Below are positions 23,999 through 33,436 of a DNA stretch of 64,000 nucleotides, one piece after another. The stretch's first letter is position 1. Each line of letters starts with the position of its first letter. The notes under the pieces are model-generated. The model searched no databases. It had not been told where the DNA came from and saw only the letters and a list, made by a program, of their open reading frames with translations. The stretch covers positions 1 to 64,000 of the forward strand of contig CAVSDJ010000010.1 in NCBI GenBank assembly GCA_963726785.1, written 5' to 3'. The translations under genes and the position numbers were made by a program. This stretch comes from DATEKX01 sp963726785. Its GTDB lineage: Bacteria; Acidobacteriota; Blastocatellia; UBA7656.

Positions 23999-26391
23999 TG
24001 ACTGACGAAACGATCAATTCAGAGATGCTCGCCGCGCTCGATATTGTGGCGATGGATAGATTGGAAGACGGCTCTTTCAAATTGATGGGGAGCGCGCCGG
24101 ACTGGTTCGTCCGCCTGTACCCCTCGCCAATTTCCGCAAGCGAAATTGTCAGGCCGCAAGACGCTTTCATCTTTCTTGAGCATTTTCTCTGGGAAGCCAA
24201 TTCTTTCTGGTCTGCGGGCAGCACGGGAAGATTGAAGTCCGGCCCGTGGAGCGAGACCGATTCAACTGGCAAACTCTGTCACCTCGAAGCTGCTGCGCTG
24301 GGGATAGGAAATCGTAAACTGCTGATTATCGAGCTTCTCAAATTAGAATACGAAGAGATACAGACGCTCGCGCAGAAAGCCAGAGAGAAAAGCCTGGATT
24401 ACGAACGGCTCGCGCGCGCTGAAGATGCGCTCAGAAAAAGCGAGGCCCGCAATCAAGCCCTGCTCAACGCGATACCGGATTTGATGTTGAGAATTAGCCG
24501 ACAGGGCGAGATCCTCGACTACAGGCCGAAGCGCAGCATCAAATTGCTGCCTCACACATCCGAACTCATAAGAAAAAACGTCTCGGATGTTTTGCCGCCC
24601 GACATGGCGCGACAAATAGAACAATGCGTCGAGTTCGAGATGGAAAACGGAGTCGCGCAAATCTTCGAGTACGAGCTTGAGATAAACGGCGAAGCCCGCG
24701 ATTACGAATTGCGCATCATAGCGAGCGGCGAAGAGGAAACGCTTGCCATTGTGCGCGACATCACTAAACGAAAACGACTGGAGCGCGAGTTGATCAGAGC
24801 GCGCGAGGCTGCGCTGGAAGCCGCTCGCGCCAAGGCGAATTTTCTGGCGACGATGAGCCACGAGATTCGCACGCCTATGAACGGCGTCATCGGCATGGTC
24901 GATCTGCTGCTCGGCACAGAATTGACCGCTGACCAACGCAAGCTTGTCGAGACCGCGCAGTTCAGCGCCGACACGCTTCTGGCAATAATCAATGACATTC
25001 TCGACTTCTCGAAAATCGAAGCAGGAAAGCTCGCGCTCGAAACGATAGACTTCGACCTTCGCACGACTGTCGAGAGAGTGGCAGAGATGCTTGTGGGGCG
25101 AGCGCGCGCAAAACATATCGAGCTTGTGTGGCGCATTGACGAAGGCGTGCATACACTGCTTCGCGGAGACCCTGTACGGCTCGGACAAGTGCTAACAAAC
25201 CTTCTGAGCAACGCAGTGAAGTTTACCGAAGAGGGCACGGTGCTTGCCCACGTCAGCCGTGAGAGCGAAAACGAAGCACGCATCGTGTTTCGTTTTGCCG
25301 TGAGCGATACGGGGATTGGAATTTCCGAGGAAGCGCAGCAGCGCCTTTTTCAGCCTTTCACTCAGGCCGATAGCTCGACTACGCGCAAATACGGCGGCAC
25401 GGGGCTTGGGCTGGCAATCTCTAAACAAATCGTGGAATTGATGGGCGGAGAGATAGGTGTCGAGAGTGAACTGGGCCGAGGCTCGACATTCTGGTTCACT
25501 GCGCCACTGGAAAAACAGACTGCCGTCGAGAGTCAAACAGCGCAGCAAAGTCATGCGCCGCCGTCTTTCGCAGGAACGCAATCTTCGCGCGAACACCGCC
25601 AGCAGGTTCGCATATTGCTTGTGGAAGACAATGCCGTCAACCGCGAGGTCGGAATGTTGCAACTTCAACGAGCAGGCTATAAAGCCGAAACGGTCGTCAA
25701 CGGGCGAGAGGCGATTGAAGCGTTAGAGAAAAACGATTACGACATCGTGTTGATGGATTGCCAGATGCCTGAGATGGATGGGTATCAGGCGACGAAAGAG
25801 ATAAGGCGGCGCGAAGCTGACGCGAAGCACACGATTATTATTGCGATGACTGCATACGCTTTGCCGGAAGATCGTGAAGCGTGTTTAGCTGCGGGGATGG
25901 ATGATTACATCAGCAAGCCCATCAGGCAGCATGAACTCGCCCAGATGCTAGAACGATGGGCCGGGAAAAAATCATCTCGATCAGAAACAGGCGCGCGAGC
26001 GGAGCCGCTTGAGACAATCGAGCCTGCCTCGATAGACGCGAGTGTGATTGAAAGCCTGCGCAGCCTGCAGACAAAAGACGAGCCTGATTTTCTCTCATCA
26101 CTGATTGATCTGTTTTTGGAAGACGTGCCCGCTCATCTGACGATCATACAAACGGCGATAGCGCAGGCGGATGCTCGCGTGCTTGCTAACAAGTCGCATT
26201 CGTTAAAGAGCAGTTGCGGCAATCTCGGAGCTACAAAGATGACGGCCATCTGCGCGCGCCTGGAAACGATTGGCCGCGCGGGGTCGGTTGACGGAGCCGA
26301 TGTGTTACTTAGGGAGCTTGAAGAGGAATTCAGCCGCGTCCGCCGCGCGCTCGAAGCGGAAAAGCGAAAGAGAGCGCTGCCGGAATCTTAG
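23998..26391 (+). CDS. Hybrid histidine kinase with PAS, receiver and HPt domains
   Basis: A 797-residue soluble hybrid kinase with no membrane helix. Residues 1-110 are an unrecognised domain, 115-145 a coiled coil, and about 150-255 a PAS-like domain. HisKA follows with phospho-accepting His about 288 (MSHEIRTPMNGVIGM), then the ATPase domain (N-box near 404; DTGIGISEEAQQRLF; GGTGLGLAISKQIVELM). Next come a receiver with Asp about 587 (VLMDCQMPEMDGYQ) and a terminal HPt with His about 733 (KSHSLKSSCGNLG). This is a full phosphorelay in one chain. Cytoplasmic location and coupling to the GTPase gene suggest it senses the GTPase/OmpA complex and not an extracellular ligand. Confidence 0.93.
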   Translation: MTDETINSEMLAALDIVAMDRLEDGSFKLMGSAPDWFVRLYPSPISASEIVRPQDAFIFLEHFLWEANSFWSAGSTGRLKSGPWSETDSTGKLCHLEAAALGIGNRKLLIIELLKLEYEEIQTLAQKAREKSLDYERLARAEDALRKSEARNQALLNAIPDLMLRISRQGEILDYRPKRSIKLLPHTSELIRKNVSDVLPPDMARQIEQCVEFEMENGVAQIFEYELEINGEARDYELRIIASGEEETLAIVRDITKRKRLERELIRAREAALEAARAKANFLATMSHEIRTPMNGVIGMVDLLLGTELTADQRKLVETAQFSADTLLAIINDILDFSKIEAGKLALETIDFDLRTTVERVAEMLVGRARAKHIELVWRIDEGVHTLLRGDPVRLGQVLTNLLSNAVKFTEEGTVLAHVSRESENEARIVFRFAVSDTGIGISEEAQQRLFQPFTQADSSTTRKYGGTGLGLAISKQIVELMGGEIGVESELGRGSTFWFTAPLEKQTAVESQTAQQSHAPPSFAGTQSSREHRQQVRILLVEDNAVNREVGMLQLQRAGYKAETVVNGREAIEALEKNDYDIVLMDCQMPEMDGYQATKEIRRREADAKHTIIIAMTAYALPEDREACLAAGMDDYISKPIRQHELAQMLERWAGKKSSRSETGARAEPLETIEPASIDASVIESLRSLQTKDEPDFLSSLIDLFLEDVPAHLTIIQTAIAQADARVLANKSHSLKSSCGNLGATKMTAICARLETIGRAGSVDGADVLLRELEEEFSRVRRALEAEKRKRALPES

Positions 26392-26405
26392 GGCTCGTCT
26401 TAGCA

Positions 26406-26557
26406 GTCCCGTTAGGGACGACCTGTCTATAGTTTCATCGTCGGTAGAGTTCGCTGTAGCTCCGTAGGAGCGACCTCTGAATCAACAGGTCGCTCCTACG
26501 GAGCTACATAATCTTTCTATGCTACAGGCACTATAGACAGGTCGCTCCTACGGAGCT
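26406..26557. repeat. GTAGGAGCGACCT repeat, copy 1
   Basis: A compound palindromic element: CGACCTGTCTATAG (about 26419) is complementary to CTATAGACAGGTCG (about 26531), enclosing TAGCTCCGTAGGAGCGACCT (26457-26476) and its complement (26486-26506). The same arrangement occurs at 28631-28815 on the other side of the DUF979/DUF969 genes. Confidence 0.85.
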
Positions 26558-26602
26558 TCTTTCTAAAACGGCCTTTTAAACCGATTGAACCTCTTTGCAC
26601 AA

Positions 26603-27586
26603 TCAGATCAACTTAATCATCAGCCACATCAACAGGACGTGCATTGACCATATCGTCACGGCGAATGGCAGTTGAAATTTTATCACTCCGTACTGATCGC
26701 GCATGTTCAAAAGCGCAGTCGGAACTATGTTGAAGTTCGCGGCCATCGGCGTTATCAGTGTTCCGCTCGACCCGGCTGTAAGCGTGATAATTCCTACCAT
26801 CGCAGCATCAACGCCGAACGGTTTGATTATCAGCGGCACTAGCACGCCTGCCGCGATGACTGGAAACGCCGCGAACGAATTGCCCATCACGATTGTGAAC
26901 AACGCCATGCCTAAACAGTTCGCCAGCACGAGCAAAAACAGGTTGTCAGCCGGAATGACTTGATAGATGCCTTTCGCAATCAGATCGCCGACCTTAGCTG
27001 CGGTGAAGATTATTCCGAGCGATGCTAGCAGTTGAGGAAGTATGCTGACTGTGCCTATGGCGTCGTTCAGGCGGCGGCCTTCATTCATCATCATGCGCAC
27101 AGTGCCGCCCGTGAGCCATAAGCCGACTGCCATCGCCGCTATCCCGCCGAAGCCGAGACCTACGAGCGCGCCTCTGGTCACGTCCATACCGAGCTTGCTG
27201 AAAGCGAATGCGAAGCCGAAAGTCACTACAGGAATCACCAGCACAGGCAAAAAGATTTTATCGCCCAGACGGCGAGCCTGTACTTTTTGCTCTGCTCCGG
27301 TCGCCTCGTCGTAGCTGCCGCGAGCGACGCGGCCCGCTCCATCAAGCGCGACCATGGCGAGAATGAGCACACCTGTAAGCCAGTGCGGCAAAAGGCTGCC
27401 GAATGCGAATACCACACTGAGTATCAGCCAGAACATCGCGCTCGTCCTTCTTCGCGGGTTGCTGTGATCGACCCACGTCATACAGGCGAAAACGAAAAGC
27501 AAGATGCCCGTCAGCACGTAAACCGTATCAAGGATGGAGAGCTTGTCGGTTATAGAAAAGAGAAAAACTGCCGCGCTATGGTTCAT
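26603..27586 (-). CDS. DUF979 family membrane permease component
   Basis: A 327-residue polytopic membrane protein, about nine to ten hydrophobic segments, of the DUF979 family. It nearly always pairs with DUF969. In other genomes this pair is often found near pyroglutamyl peptidase or 5-oxoprolinase genes, so 5-oxoproline transport has been suggested; that is not shown here. The segment TLTAGSSGTLITPMAANFNI resembles the conserved substrate-site loops of ion-transporter superfamily carriers. Start 27586 has a perfect AAAGGAGG six bases upstream. The upstream DUF969 gene overlaps it by 11 bp. Confidence 0.85.
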   Translation of the reverse strand: MNHSAAVFLFSITDKLSILDTVYVLTGILLFVFACMTWVDHSNPRRRTSAMFWLILSVVFAFGSLLPHWLTGVLILAMVALDGAGRVARGSYDEATGAEQKVQARRLGDKIFLPVLVIPVVTFGFAFAFSKLGMDVTRGALVGLGFGGIAAMAVGLWLTGGTVRMMMNEGRRLNDAIGTVSILPQLLASLGIIFTAAKVGDLIAKGIYQVIPADNLFLLVLANCLGMALFTIVMGNSFAAFPVIAAGVLVPLIIKPFGVDAAMVGIITLTAGSSGTLITPMAANFNIVPTALLNMRDQYGVIKFQLPFAVTIWSMHVLLMWLMIKLI

Positions 27587-28319
27587 TTTTCGCCTCCTTT
27601 CTTCTGAACATCCGGTCAAACAACATGAATTGAATGATCGCAAGAACGATTGAGATAGAGGCGATGGGAATGGCGAACAGCACCAGGCTTTTAACGCTGA
27701 CTTCGTAGCCCAGACCTTTCAACGTGCTGTATACCAGCAGGATGCCTGATTGAACCGGCGATAGATTCTGGCCGTAGAAGTTACCGTAATTTTCGCTCGC
27801 AGAATTTGCGGCCTTGATTCGCTCGACCGATTCGACGGGCAGATCGTCTGCGCTACGTGCGCCTGTCTGCGCTTCGGCTGCGCCAACGGACATCGGAAAT
27901 ATCAGCGGGCGCACGAATGCTGCGTGGCCGTTGAGCCGCAACCCGATTATGCCCATCAACACGCGGAGTAGTTGATAGACGATTTGCAAACGGCCCACGG
28001 TTGCCGCGCTGATGCGGCGGATGAGCGCGGCTGATTGTTCTTGCAATCCGAATCGCTCGGCCAGCCCGATTGCCGGAAGCGTGATGATGAAAAGCGTCAT
28101 CAGGCGATTGTCTGAAAACGCGCGACCGAGCATGTTGATAACGCCTTCTTGTTCGGGGCTGGTCAGAGAAGGAAGGTCTCTTGAAAAAAGCGGCAACCCT
28201 GCCACGAGGCCGGTCACAAGCGCAGCCGTAACGACTACGAGAGTCGTGCGCAGCTTGAGCGCAAATCCTATAATCACGATAGCGATTCCGCTGAGTTTTA
28301 ACAGGTCTCCCCAGTTCAT
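27576..28319 (-). CDS. DUF969 family membrane permease component
   Basis: A 247-residue polytopic membrane protein of the DUF969 family (LSGIAIVIIGFALKLRTTLV start, GIIGLRLNGHAAFVRPLIFP conserved loop). It forms the probable two-subunit carrier with the DUF979 protein encoded by the overlapping downstream gene. AGGAATAG-like sequence (from CTATTCCTCC) precedes the ATG. The pair is isolated: both flanks are repeat DNA, and no peptidase or oxoprolinase is next to it. Confidence 0.85.
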   Translation of the reverse strand: MNWGDLLKLSGIAIVIIGFALKLRTTLVVVTAALVTGLVAGLPLFSRDLPSLTSPEQEGVINMLGRAFSDNRLMTLFIITLPAIGLAERFGLQEQSAALIRRISAATVGRLQIVYQLLRVLMGIIGLRLNGHAAFVRPLIFPMSVGAAEAQTGARSADDLPVESVERIKAANSASENYGNFYGQNLSPVQSGILLVYSTLKGLGYEVSVKSLVLFAIPIASISIVLAIIQFMLFDRMFRRKEAKNEP

Positions 28320-28562
28320 CTATTCCTCCGGTGAAAGTCACTTTGATGTAAGTCATGCGAGTGTACTCCACGCCGAAGGAAAGTGGCGAGTGATGAATGA
28401 TATGAAACGCTCTAAGAGTTAATGTGGATTTAACAATAACGTAATTTTTATCTAACGAGAGCAGGTTAATCTGCCAACATCTTCTTTCCGAGATCGGTAG
28501 ACCTGATGCCGCGCGTCACACCCCTGGCGAACGAAGCGCGCGCGGTCGTATAGATTCCCTGT

Positions 28563-28604
28563 GTGCGGCGGAACAGAAACAACCCACCTTCTGTTCCGCC
28601 GCAC
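28563..28604. terminator. 16-bp hairpin in the gap upstream of DUF969
   Basis: GTGCGGCGGAACAGAA at 28563-28578 pairs perfectly with 28589-28604 around a 10-nt loop, followed on the plus strand by TTATCTTTT. It may be a terminator or a solo repeat. No plus-strand gene obviously ends here. Confidence 0.5.
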
Positions 28605-28630
28605 TTATCTTTTCGTGTGTGATGATTAAA

Positions 28631-28815
28631 GCCTCGTTAGAGACGACCTGTCTATAGTTGATGAAATCCCGTTAGGGATGACCTGTCTATAGTTTTAGCA
28701 TCAGTAATATTTACTGTAGCTCCGTAGGAGCGACCTCTAAATCAACAGGTCGCTCCTACGGAACTACGGATTATTTGTTGGATTGTTGCTATAGACAGGT
28801 CGCTCCTACGGAGCT
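28631..28815. repeat. GTAGGAGCGACCT repeat, copy 2
   Basis: Same orientation and layout as 26406-26557 with few mismatches, plus an internal duplication of the GACGACCTGTCTATAG segment (about 28641-28656 and 28679-28693). Together the copies bracket the DUF979/DUF969 pair. Confidence 0.85.
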
Positions 28816-28897
28816 TTATAGAGAAGTGGGCTATATGAAATTCGCGGCATGAAAGACTCTTAACGCCTCCATCTATACTTAGAAGCGATTCGAGCGA

Positions 28898-29293
28898 TCA
28901 AGCTGCCTCATCTTTAGAAGCGAGGCTGATCATCTCTACGAGTTCCTGTTTGCGTTGTTCAAGCTCGCTTGCGAGTCTTGCGACGGTTGAACTGTTAATA
29001 GGCACTGCCGTGCGCGCCCATTCTAATTCCGCTTGCTCTCTTTTCGATGCGCCGCCTGCCGAAGCCGCGCGCGCGGCGAGAAAGTCCAGTCGCGCTTTCA
29101 AAGCATCAAGGTGATAATCGGCTTGCGCAAGCTTTGTCGCCGCCAGTTGAATTTCTAGCTTCTTGGTCTCGACTGCCGCTTTGTGAATTTCTTCAGCCGA
29201 AGCGTCTGGCTTGCCAGCTATCTGGTTGAGTATCATCTGAGCCATTTCAAGGTCTGCTACACATCGGTCGTATGCTGATCGCTTGTCTATCAT
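28898..29293 (-). CDS. Small coiled-coil hypothetical protein
   Basis: A 131-residue charged, helical protein (MIDKRSAYDRCVADLEMAQM … WARTAVPINSSTVARLASEL) without signal or membrane segments. Family not recognised. It lies 25 bp downstream of a second small helical protein gene on the same strand; the two probably form an operon. AGGAGGCAGG-like sequence precedes the ATG. Confidence 0.6.
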   Translation of the reverse strand: MIDKRSAYDRCVADLEMAQMILNQIAGKPDASAEEIHKAAVETKKLEIQLAATKLAQADYHLDALKARLDFLAARAASAGGASKREQAELEWARTAVPINSSTVARLASELEQRKQELVEMISLASKDEAA

Positions 29294-29318
29294 TTCCTGC
29301 CTCCTGACAAAACTTGAT

Positions 29319-29558
29319 CTATGACTCCCGCCCGGCGCGCATTTTTTTGCGCAACCGTTTGAGCGCCTTATAAAGTTGAATGTATTCGGCGACTACGCGC
29401 TCGATTTCGCGCTGCTTGCGAGGAAGTGGAGAAGCGTTGCCGTTGTTCGCGCTTAGAAAACACGTCTTGTATTCTTTGACCATCCGTCTGATGACATAGA
29501 CCTTCTCTTGCGCTTTGCGCTCTATATCCACAGCGTATTCTTCCAGGCTCTTTGACAT
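29319..29558 (-). CDS. Small basic helical hypothetical protein
   Basis: A 79-residue protein, strongly helical and Lys/Arg-rich at the C-terminus (YKALKRLRKKMRAGRES). I do not recognise it. The ATG at 29558 is chosen over the TTG three codons upstream; neither has a strong ribosome site. It is upstream of the 28898 gene in a likely two-gene operon. Confidence 0.5.
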   Translation of the reverse strand: MSKSLEEYAVDIERKAQEKVYVIRRMVKEYKTCFLSANNGNASPLPRKQREIERVVAEYIQLYKALKRLRKKMRAGRES

Positions 29559-29913
29559 CTGTTGCAAAAGCTTCTTTCATAAGTGTCCCTGCTGGAGATG
29601 AGTATAGAGCCGTAGGATTATCTATTAGTTACCGGCAGATTAAATCATTGTAAACTCTCAGGGCCGCTCGTTTGATCTGATTTCCTGTTTTGATCTTCAC
29701 TTTGAGAATATCTTCGCGATGTTACAAAGATTTAATTCGGCTTTCACAACGGCTTAACTGTAGCTTGCTAAGCTCCACACTTGCATCAATATGTCTTGCC
29801 ACGAGTTGGAAACGAATCCAGGCATCTGCTTTTCAAGCGTTGTCTTGAAGAGATGACTTGCATTGAATACATCAAAATCTATCACCTTCCGCAAAAAACA
29901 ATAGGAGGCATTT
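29559..29913. promoter_or_regulatory. Divergent upstream region of the TonB-dependent receptor
   Basis: 355 bp between the divergent small-protein gene and the receptor. CTTAACTGTAGCTTGCT at 29753-29769 weakly resembles the CTTAAC-N5-CTTGAC boxes found at 52250 and 56026, but lacks the TTGACA part. No other structure is evident. Confidence 0.3.
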
Positions 29914-32900
29914 ATGGCAGGAAAAAGAAATACTACAGTGAGCTTAATGCTCGCCCTCACACTATCTGCGCAGCTTTTCATCCAGGCTGTCGCGTTCGCT
30001 CAAACCGATCAAGGTCGCATCGTCGGCACAGTCCGCGATCAGGCTAATGCAGTAGTGCCCGGCGCAAGCATCACAGTAAAAAACGAGCGCACGGGCGAAG
30101 AGCGCGCAGTCAATGCTACAGAGCAGGGGCAATACCTCGTCACAGCGCTGAAGCCATCTTTTTACACGATCAGCGTCAAGGCGCAAGGGTTCAGCAATGC
30201 TGAATTCACCAACGTTCAGTTGTCCGTAGGTCAGGAGCTTACGCTCGACGTTGAGCTTAAGCCATCAGGCACTTCCGAAAGCATAACAATTGTTGGAACT
30301 CAGGAAGCCGCGATTGATACAAGCTCTGCGCGCATCGGCGCGAACGTCAGCGAGCGCGAAGTAGTCGGACTCCCGATCAATGGCCGCCAGCTTTCGCAAC
30401 TCTACCTGCAAGCGCCCGGCTCGCAAAACAGCGGCTCGGGCACTTTCGGCGATATTCGCTTCAGCGGTCGCGCAGTAGAGCAGAACGCCATTCGCTACGA
30501 TGGCATCGAAGGGTCGGCCATCATTGACGCATCGCCCGGCAACATCAGCGGCGAGTTGCCGTCTCCGTTTCGTCTTCAATCCAGCCTCGAAAACGTTCAG
30601 GAATTCCGCGTCGAATCCAACAGCTACCCGGCAGAGTACGGCACGGGAACGGGCGGCCAAATCAGCGTCGTAACCCGTTCGGGAGGAAACGCATTTCACG
30701 GCTCGCTGTTTGAATTCTTGCGCAATGATGTTTTAGACGCGCGCAACTTTTTCGACGGCAGCAGGAAGTCGCCGTTGCGTCTCAACCAGTTCGGCTTTTC
30801 AATCGGCGGCCCTATCATCAAAGACAAATTCTTCTTCTTTGGAAGCTATGAAGGATATCGCTTGCGTTCAGGCGTTAACTTCCTCGAAGCCGTGCCGTCG
30901 GCGGCGGCAGCGGCGCGCGCTGTGCCTTCGATAAGGCCGCTAATCGCCACATTCCTCGGCCCCGGCGCTGTCATACTGCCGGGCCGCTCGGCGAGTCCCG
31001 ATTTTGAATTGGCGCAACTCAACTCCAGCCAGAGGGTGGATGAAAACTCTGTGGCGCTCCGCCTTGATTACCGCTTCAGTTCGCGATGGTCTATGTACGC
31101 GCGCTACTTCCGCGATCAGGGCGAAAACGATGAGCCGCAAGGTGTCACAGGTCGCCGCTTCGTCGTCAATTCTGTTCCCCAGAACGGAGTGCTCTCTTTG
31201 CAGGGAACCTTGACATCGAATACGATCAACGAATTCAAGCTTGGCTTCAACGAAGCGCTGTCTCGCGTCAACGGCGTCGCGCCCGTCATAAACGGCATAG
31301 ACCTGTCGAACGCAATAATCAATATCTCAGGCGCGGTCGCAAACGCAGGCATCGCAGGTCAGGGCGGAAGCTCAGGTATCGCAGTGCCGGGCGGATTGAT
31401 ACGCGGCAGCAGCGCGTTCAACGGTCGCGGATTCCCGTACACGCCTTACTCGCTCTCTTTCGTTGACAACCTGTCGTGGGTGAAGGGAAACCACAACGCA
31501 AAGTTCGGAGCCGAGGTTCGCTTGATCCGAATGTACACGGACAGGCTCGGCGGAATCACCTACACATTCTCGAACATCACAGACTTTCTCGCCAACAGAG
31601 TGCAGCAAGTACAGTTCAACGGCGACCTCAGCGAGCCTAGCCCGTTCAACAACCAAGCGACGGGGAATCGCAAGGCCGAGCAGGAATACTATATAGGCTT
31701 TGCGCAGGATGAATGGAAGATCAAGCCGAACCTGACGCTCAATTACGGGCTTCGCTACGAATACTACACGCCGCTTCGCGAAGCGCGAGACTTGAACGTT
31801 CAATTCGACATCGCCCGAGGCGTGTTGCTTGATCCGAAGAGAGATCTCTTCAACTCTCGCAAGTCGAACTTCGGCCCGCGCGTAGCGGCCACCTGGTCGC
31901 CCAGCCCGAACGGGTCTGGATTTTTCGGCGGCGGTCGAACCGTTATTCGCGGAGGCTTTGGAATATACTACGGGCCGGGCCAGACCGAAGACCAGATTCA
32001 GCCGATTGAAAGTGACCGCATTGCCTCGACTCTCAGCGGCGGCACATTCCCGATTGATGCCGATGTGTTGAGGAGCAACTTCATCAACAACCCTAACAAT
32101 CGTCAGTACCAGCCGCGCGCATACTCTTCTGACTACAGCATCCCTGAGCGCGTTTTTCAGTACAGCTTCTCTATGCAACAGGAGCTTTTCTACAAGATGG
32201 TGCTGACCGCGGCTTACGTAGGGAGCCAGGGGCGCAACCTGTTTTTGCGCAGCGTCACAAACCAGATCGTAGAAGTAAGAACCAATTCCAACCCGGCCAG
32301 CAACGCGATAGTAATTCGCGAGTTCGACATTGTGCAGGGGAGCACGATACTGAGACCGTTTGCCGAGATTGACTTCAAGACGAGCGGCGGGCGCGACAGT
32401 TATAATGCGCTGCAACTTGCGCTCGGTCGCCGCTTCAACACAGGGTTGACGCTCAACGCGCAGTACACGTTTGCAAAAAGCTATGGCACCACCGGCGGAT
32501 CAAACGAGGCGCTGACGGCTGGCAATCTGGCTCGCGAGGCATCAGAAGCGCCCTCCGGTGGAAGAGTCGCCAGCTTCGACTACGACAAAGGATGGAATCA
32601 GTTTGACGTGCGCCACACCTTCAACTTGAGCGCGCTCTACTCGCTGCCGTTTGGCAGAGGGAGAGCGTATCTGAGCAACCTCAATTCAATCGGCCAGGCG
32701 TTTCTTGGCGGCTGGGAAGTCGGCACTATAGTCAACGCGCGGAGCGGCGTGCCTTTGAACGTGCTCGTCACGCGACCCGATGTGGTCTATCGTGACGCGG
32801 CAGGCAATATATTCAGTTCACCTGCCGCCGGGCGCACTGCCATCATCAACACTCCGGGCGGCGGCGCATCGCGCAACGTGCGGAGGCCCGATTTGATACC

Positions 32901-33303
32901 CGGTGTTGATCCTTACATTCACGTCAACGGCACGGCGTTCATCAACCCCGCGGCATTTGCTATCCCTGCGCCGGGAACATTTGGCAATCTCAAGCGAGGC
33001 GCGCTGCGCGGGCCTGACTTCAAGCAACTCGACTTTATAACGACGAAACGATTCAGAGTCACGGAGTCTGCAAATCTAGAGTTCCGCGCAGAGATTTTTA
33101 ACGCCTTCAACCGCGCGAATTTTGCCAATCCCCCGGTGACACTGCCGAATGCGCTCGGAACCGGATTGAACCAGATACAGCCGGGCCAGCCTTTCACGTC
33201 GGCGGCAGCGGGAACGTTCGGCATCGTCAATTCGACAGTGGCCAAGACTGTCGGGCTGGGAACGAATCGGCAGATTCAGTTCGCGCTGCGTTTGAATTTC
33301 TGA
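29914..33303 (+). CDS. Oar-like TonB-dependent outer-membrane receptor
   Basis: A 1129-residue outer-membrane protein. The signal peptide (MLALTLSAQLFIQAVAFAQ) is followed by a carboxypeptidase-regulatory-like domain (about 35-125; GRIVGTVRDQANAVVPGASI). A plug domain follows (about 130-260) and then a large beta-barrel that ends in Phe (QIQFALRLNF), as usual for BamA-assembled barrels. No specific substrate can be assigned. Acidobacteria encode many such Oar-type proteins, thought to take up oligosaccharides, peptides or metal complexes. The ribosome site AATAGGAGG is well placed. A strong terminator follows at 33338, so the gene is monocistronic. Confidence 0.93.
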   Translation: MAGKRNTTVSLMLALTLSAQLFIQAVAFAQTDQGRIVGTVRDQANAVVPGASITVKNERTGEERAVNATEQGQYLVTALKPSFYTISVKAQGFSNAEFTNVQLSVGQELTLDVELKPSGTSESITIVGTQEAAIDTSSARIGANVSEREVVGLPINGRQLSQLYLQAPGSQNSGSGTFGDIRFSGRAVEQNAIRYDGIEGSAIIDASPGNISGELPSPFRLQSSLENVQEFRVESNSYPAEYGTGTGGQISVVTRSGGNAFHGSLFEFLRNDVLDARNFFDGSRKSPLRLNQFGFSIGGPIIKDKFFFFGSYEGYRLRSGVNFLEAVPSAAAAARAVPSIRPLIATFLGPGAVILPGRSASPDFELAQLNSSQRVDENSVALRLDYRFSSRWSMYARYFRDQGENDEPQGVTGRRFVVNSVPQNGVLSLQGTLTSNTINEFKLGFNEALSRVNGVAPVINGIDLSNAIINISGAVANAGIAGQGGSSGIAVPGGLIRGSSAFNGRGFPYTPYSLSFVDNLSWVKGNHNAKFGAEVRLIRMYTDRLGGITYTFSNITDFLANRVQQVQFNGDLSEPSPFNNQATGNRKAEQEYYIGFAQDEWKIKPNLTLNYGLRYEYYTPLREARDLNVQFDIARGVLLDPKRDLFNSRKSNFGPRVAATWSPSPNGSGFFGGGRTVIRGGFGIYYGPGQTEDQIQPIESDRIASTLSGGTFPIDADVLRSNFINNPNNRQYQPRAYSSDYSIPERVFQYSFSMQQELFYKMVLTAAYVGSQGRNLFLRSVTNQIVEVRTNSNPASNAIVIREFDIVQGSTILRPFAEIDFKTSGGRDSYNALQLALGRRFNTGLTLNAQYTFAKSYGTTGGSNEALTAGNLAREASEAPSGGRVASFDYDKGWNQFDVRHTFNLSALYSLPFGRGRAYLSNLNSIGQAFLGGWEVGTIVNARSGVPLNVLVTRPDVVYRDAAGNIFSSPAAGRTAIINTPGGGASRNVRRPDLIPGVDPYIHVNGTAFINPAAFAIPAPGTFGNLKRGALRGPDFKQLDFITTKRFRVTESANLEFRAEIFNAFNRANFANPPVTLPNALGTGLNQIQPGQPFTSAAAGTFGIVNSTVAKTVGLGTNRQIQFALRLNF

Positions 33304-33337
33304 ACCCCTCGGCTCACTCCCTCGATAGAATTCAAGT

Positions 33338-33371
33338 TCGCTCGCCGCTTCGTGCGGCGAGCGATTTTTTT
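33338..33371 (+). terminator. Rho-independent terminator of the TonB-dependent receptor gene
   Basis: An 11-bp perfect stem (TCGCTCGCCGC at 33338-33348 with 33354-33364) has a TTCGT loop and is followed by seven T residues. Confidence 0.95.
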
Positions 33372-33436
33372 ATTCCGCAGGGGAAGTGGTATTCTTGAGC
33401 CATACCATTTGGCATTAGCAGTTTGCGATTGTATAT

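Noticed and set aside
26392..28897. Composite transposon around the DUF979/DUF969 genes
   Set aside because: The flanking repeats contain no transposase and no IS-type terminal structure; only repeat-flanking, not transposition, can be claimed.
31372..32415. Long minus-strand open frame (347 codons) opposite the TonB-dependent receptor
   Set aside because: The plus strand encodes a clear, continuous receptor; the antisense product is Arg/Ala/Val-rich with no domain and mirrors codon bias of the real gene.
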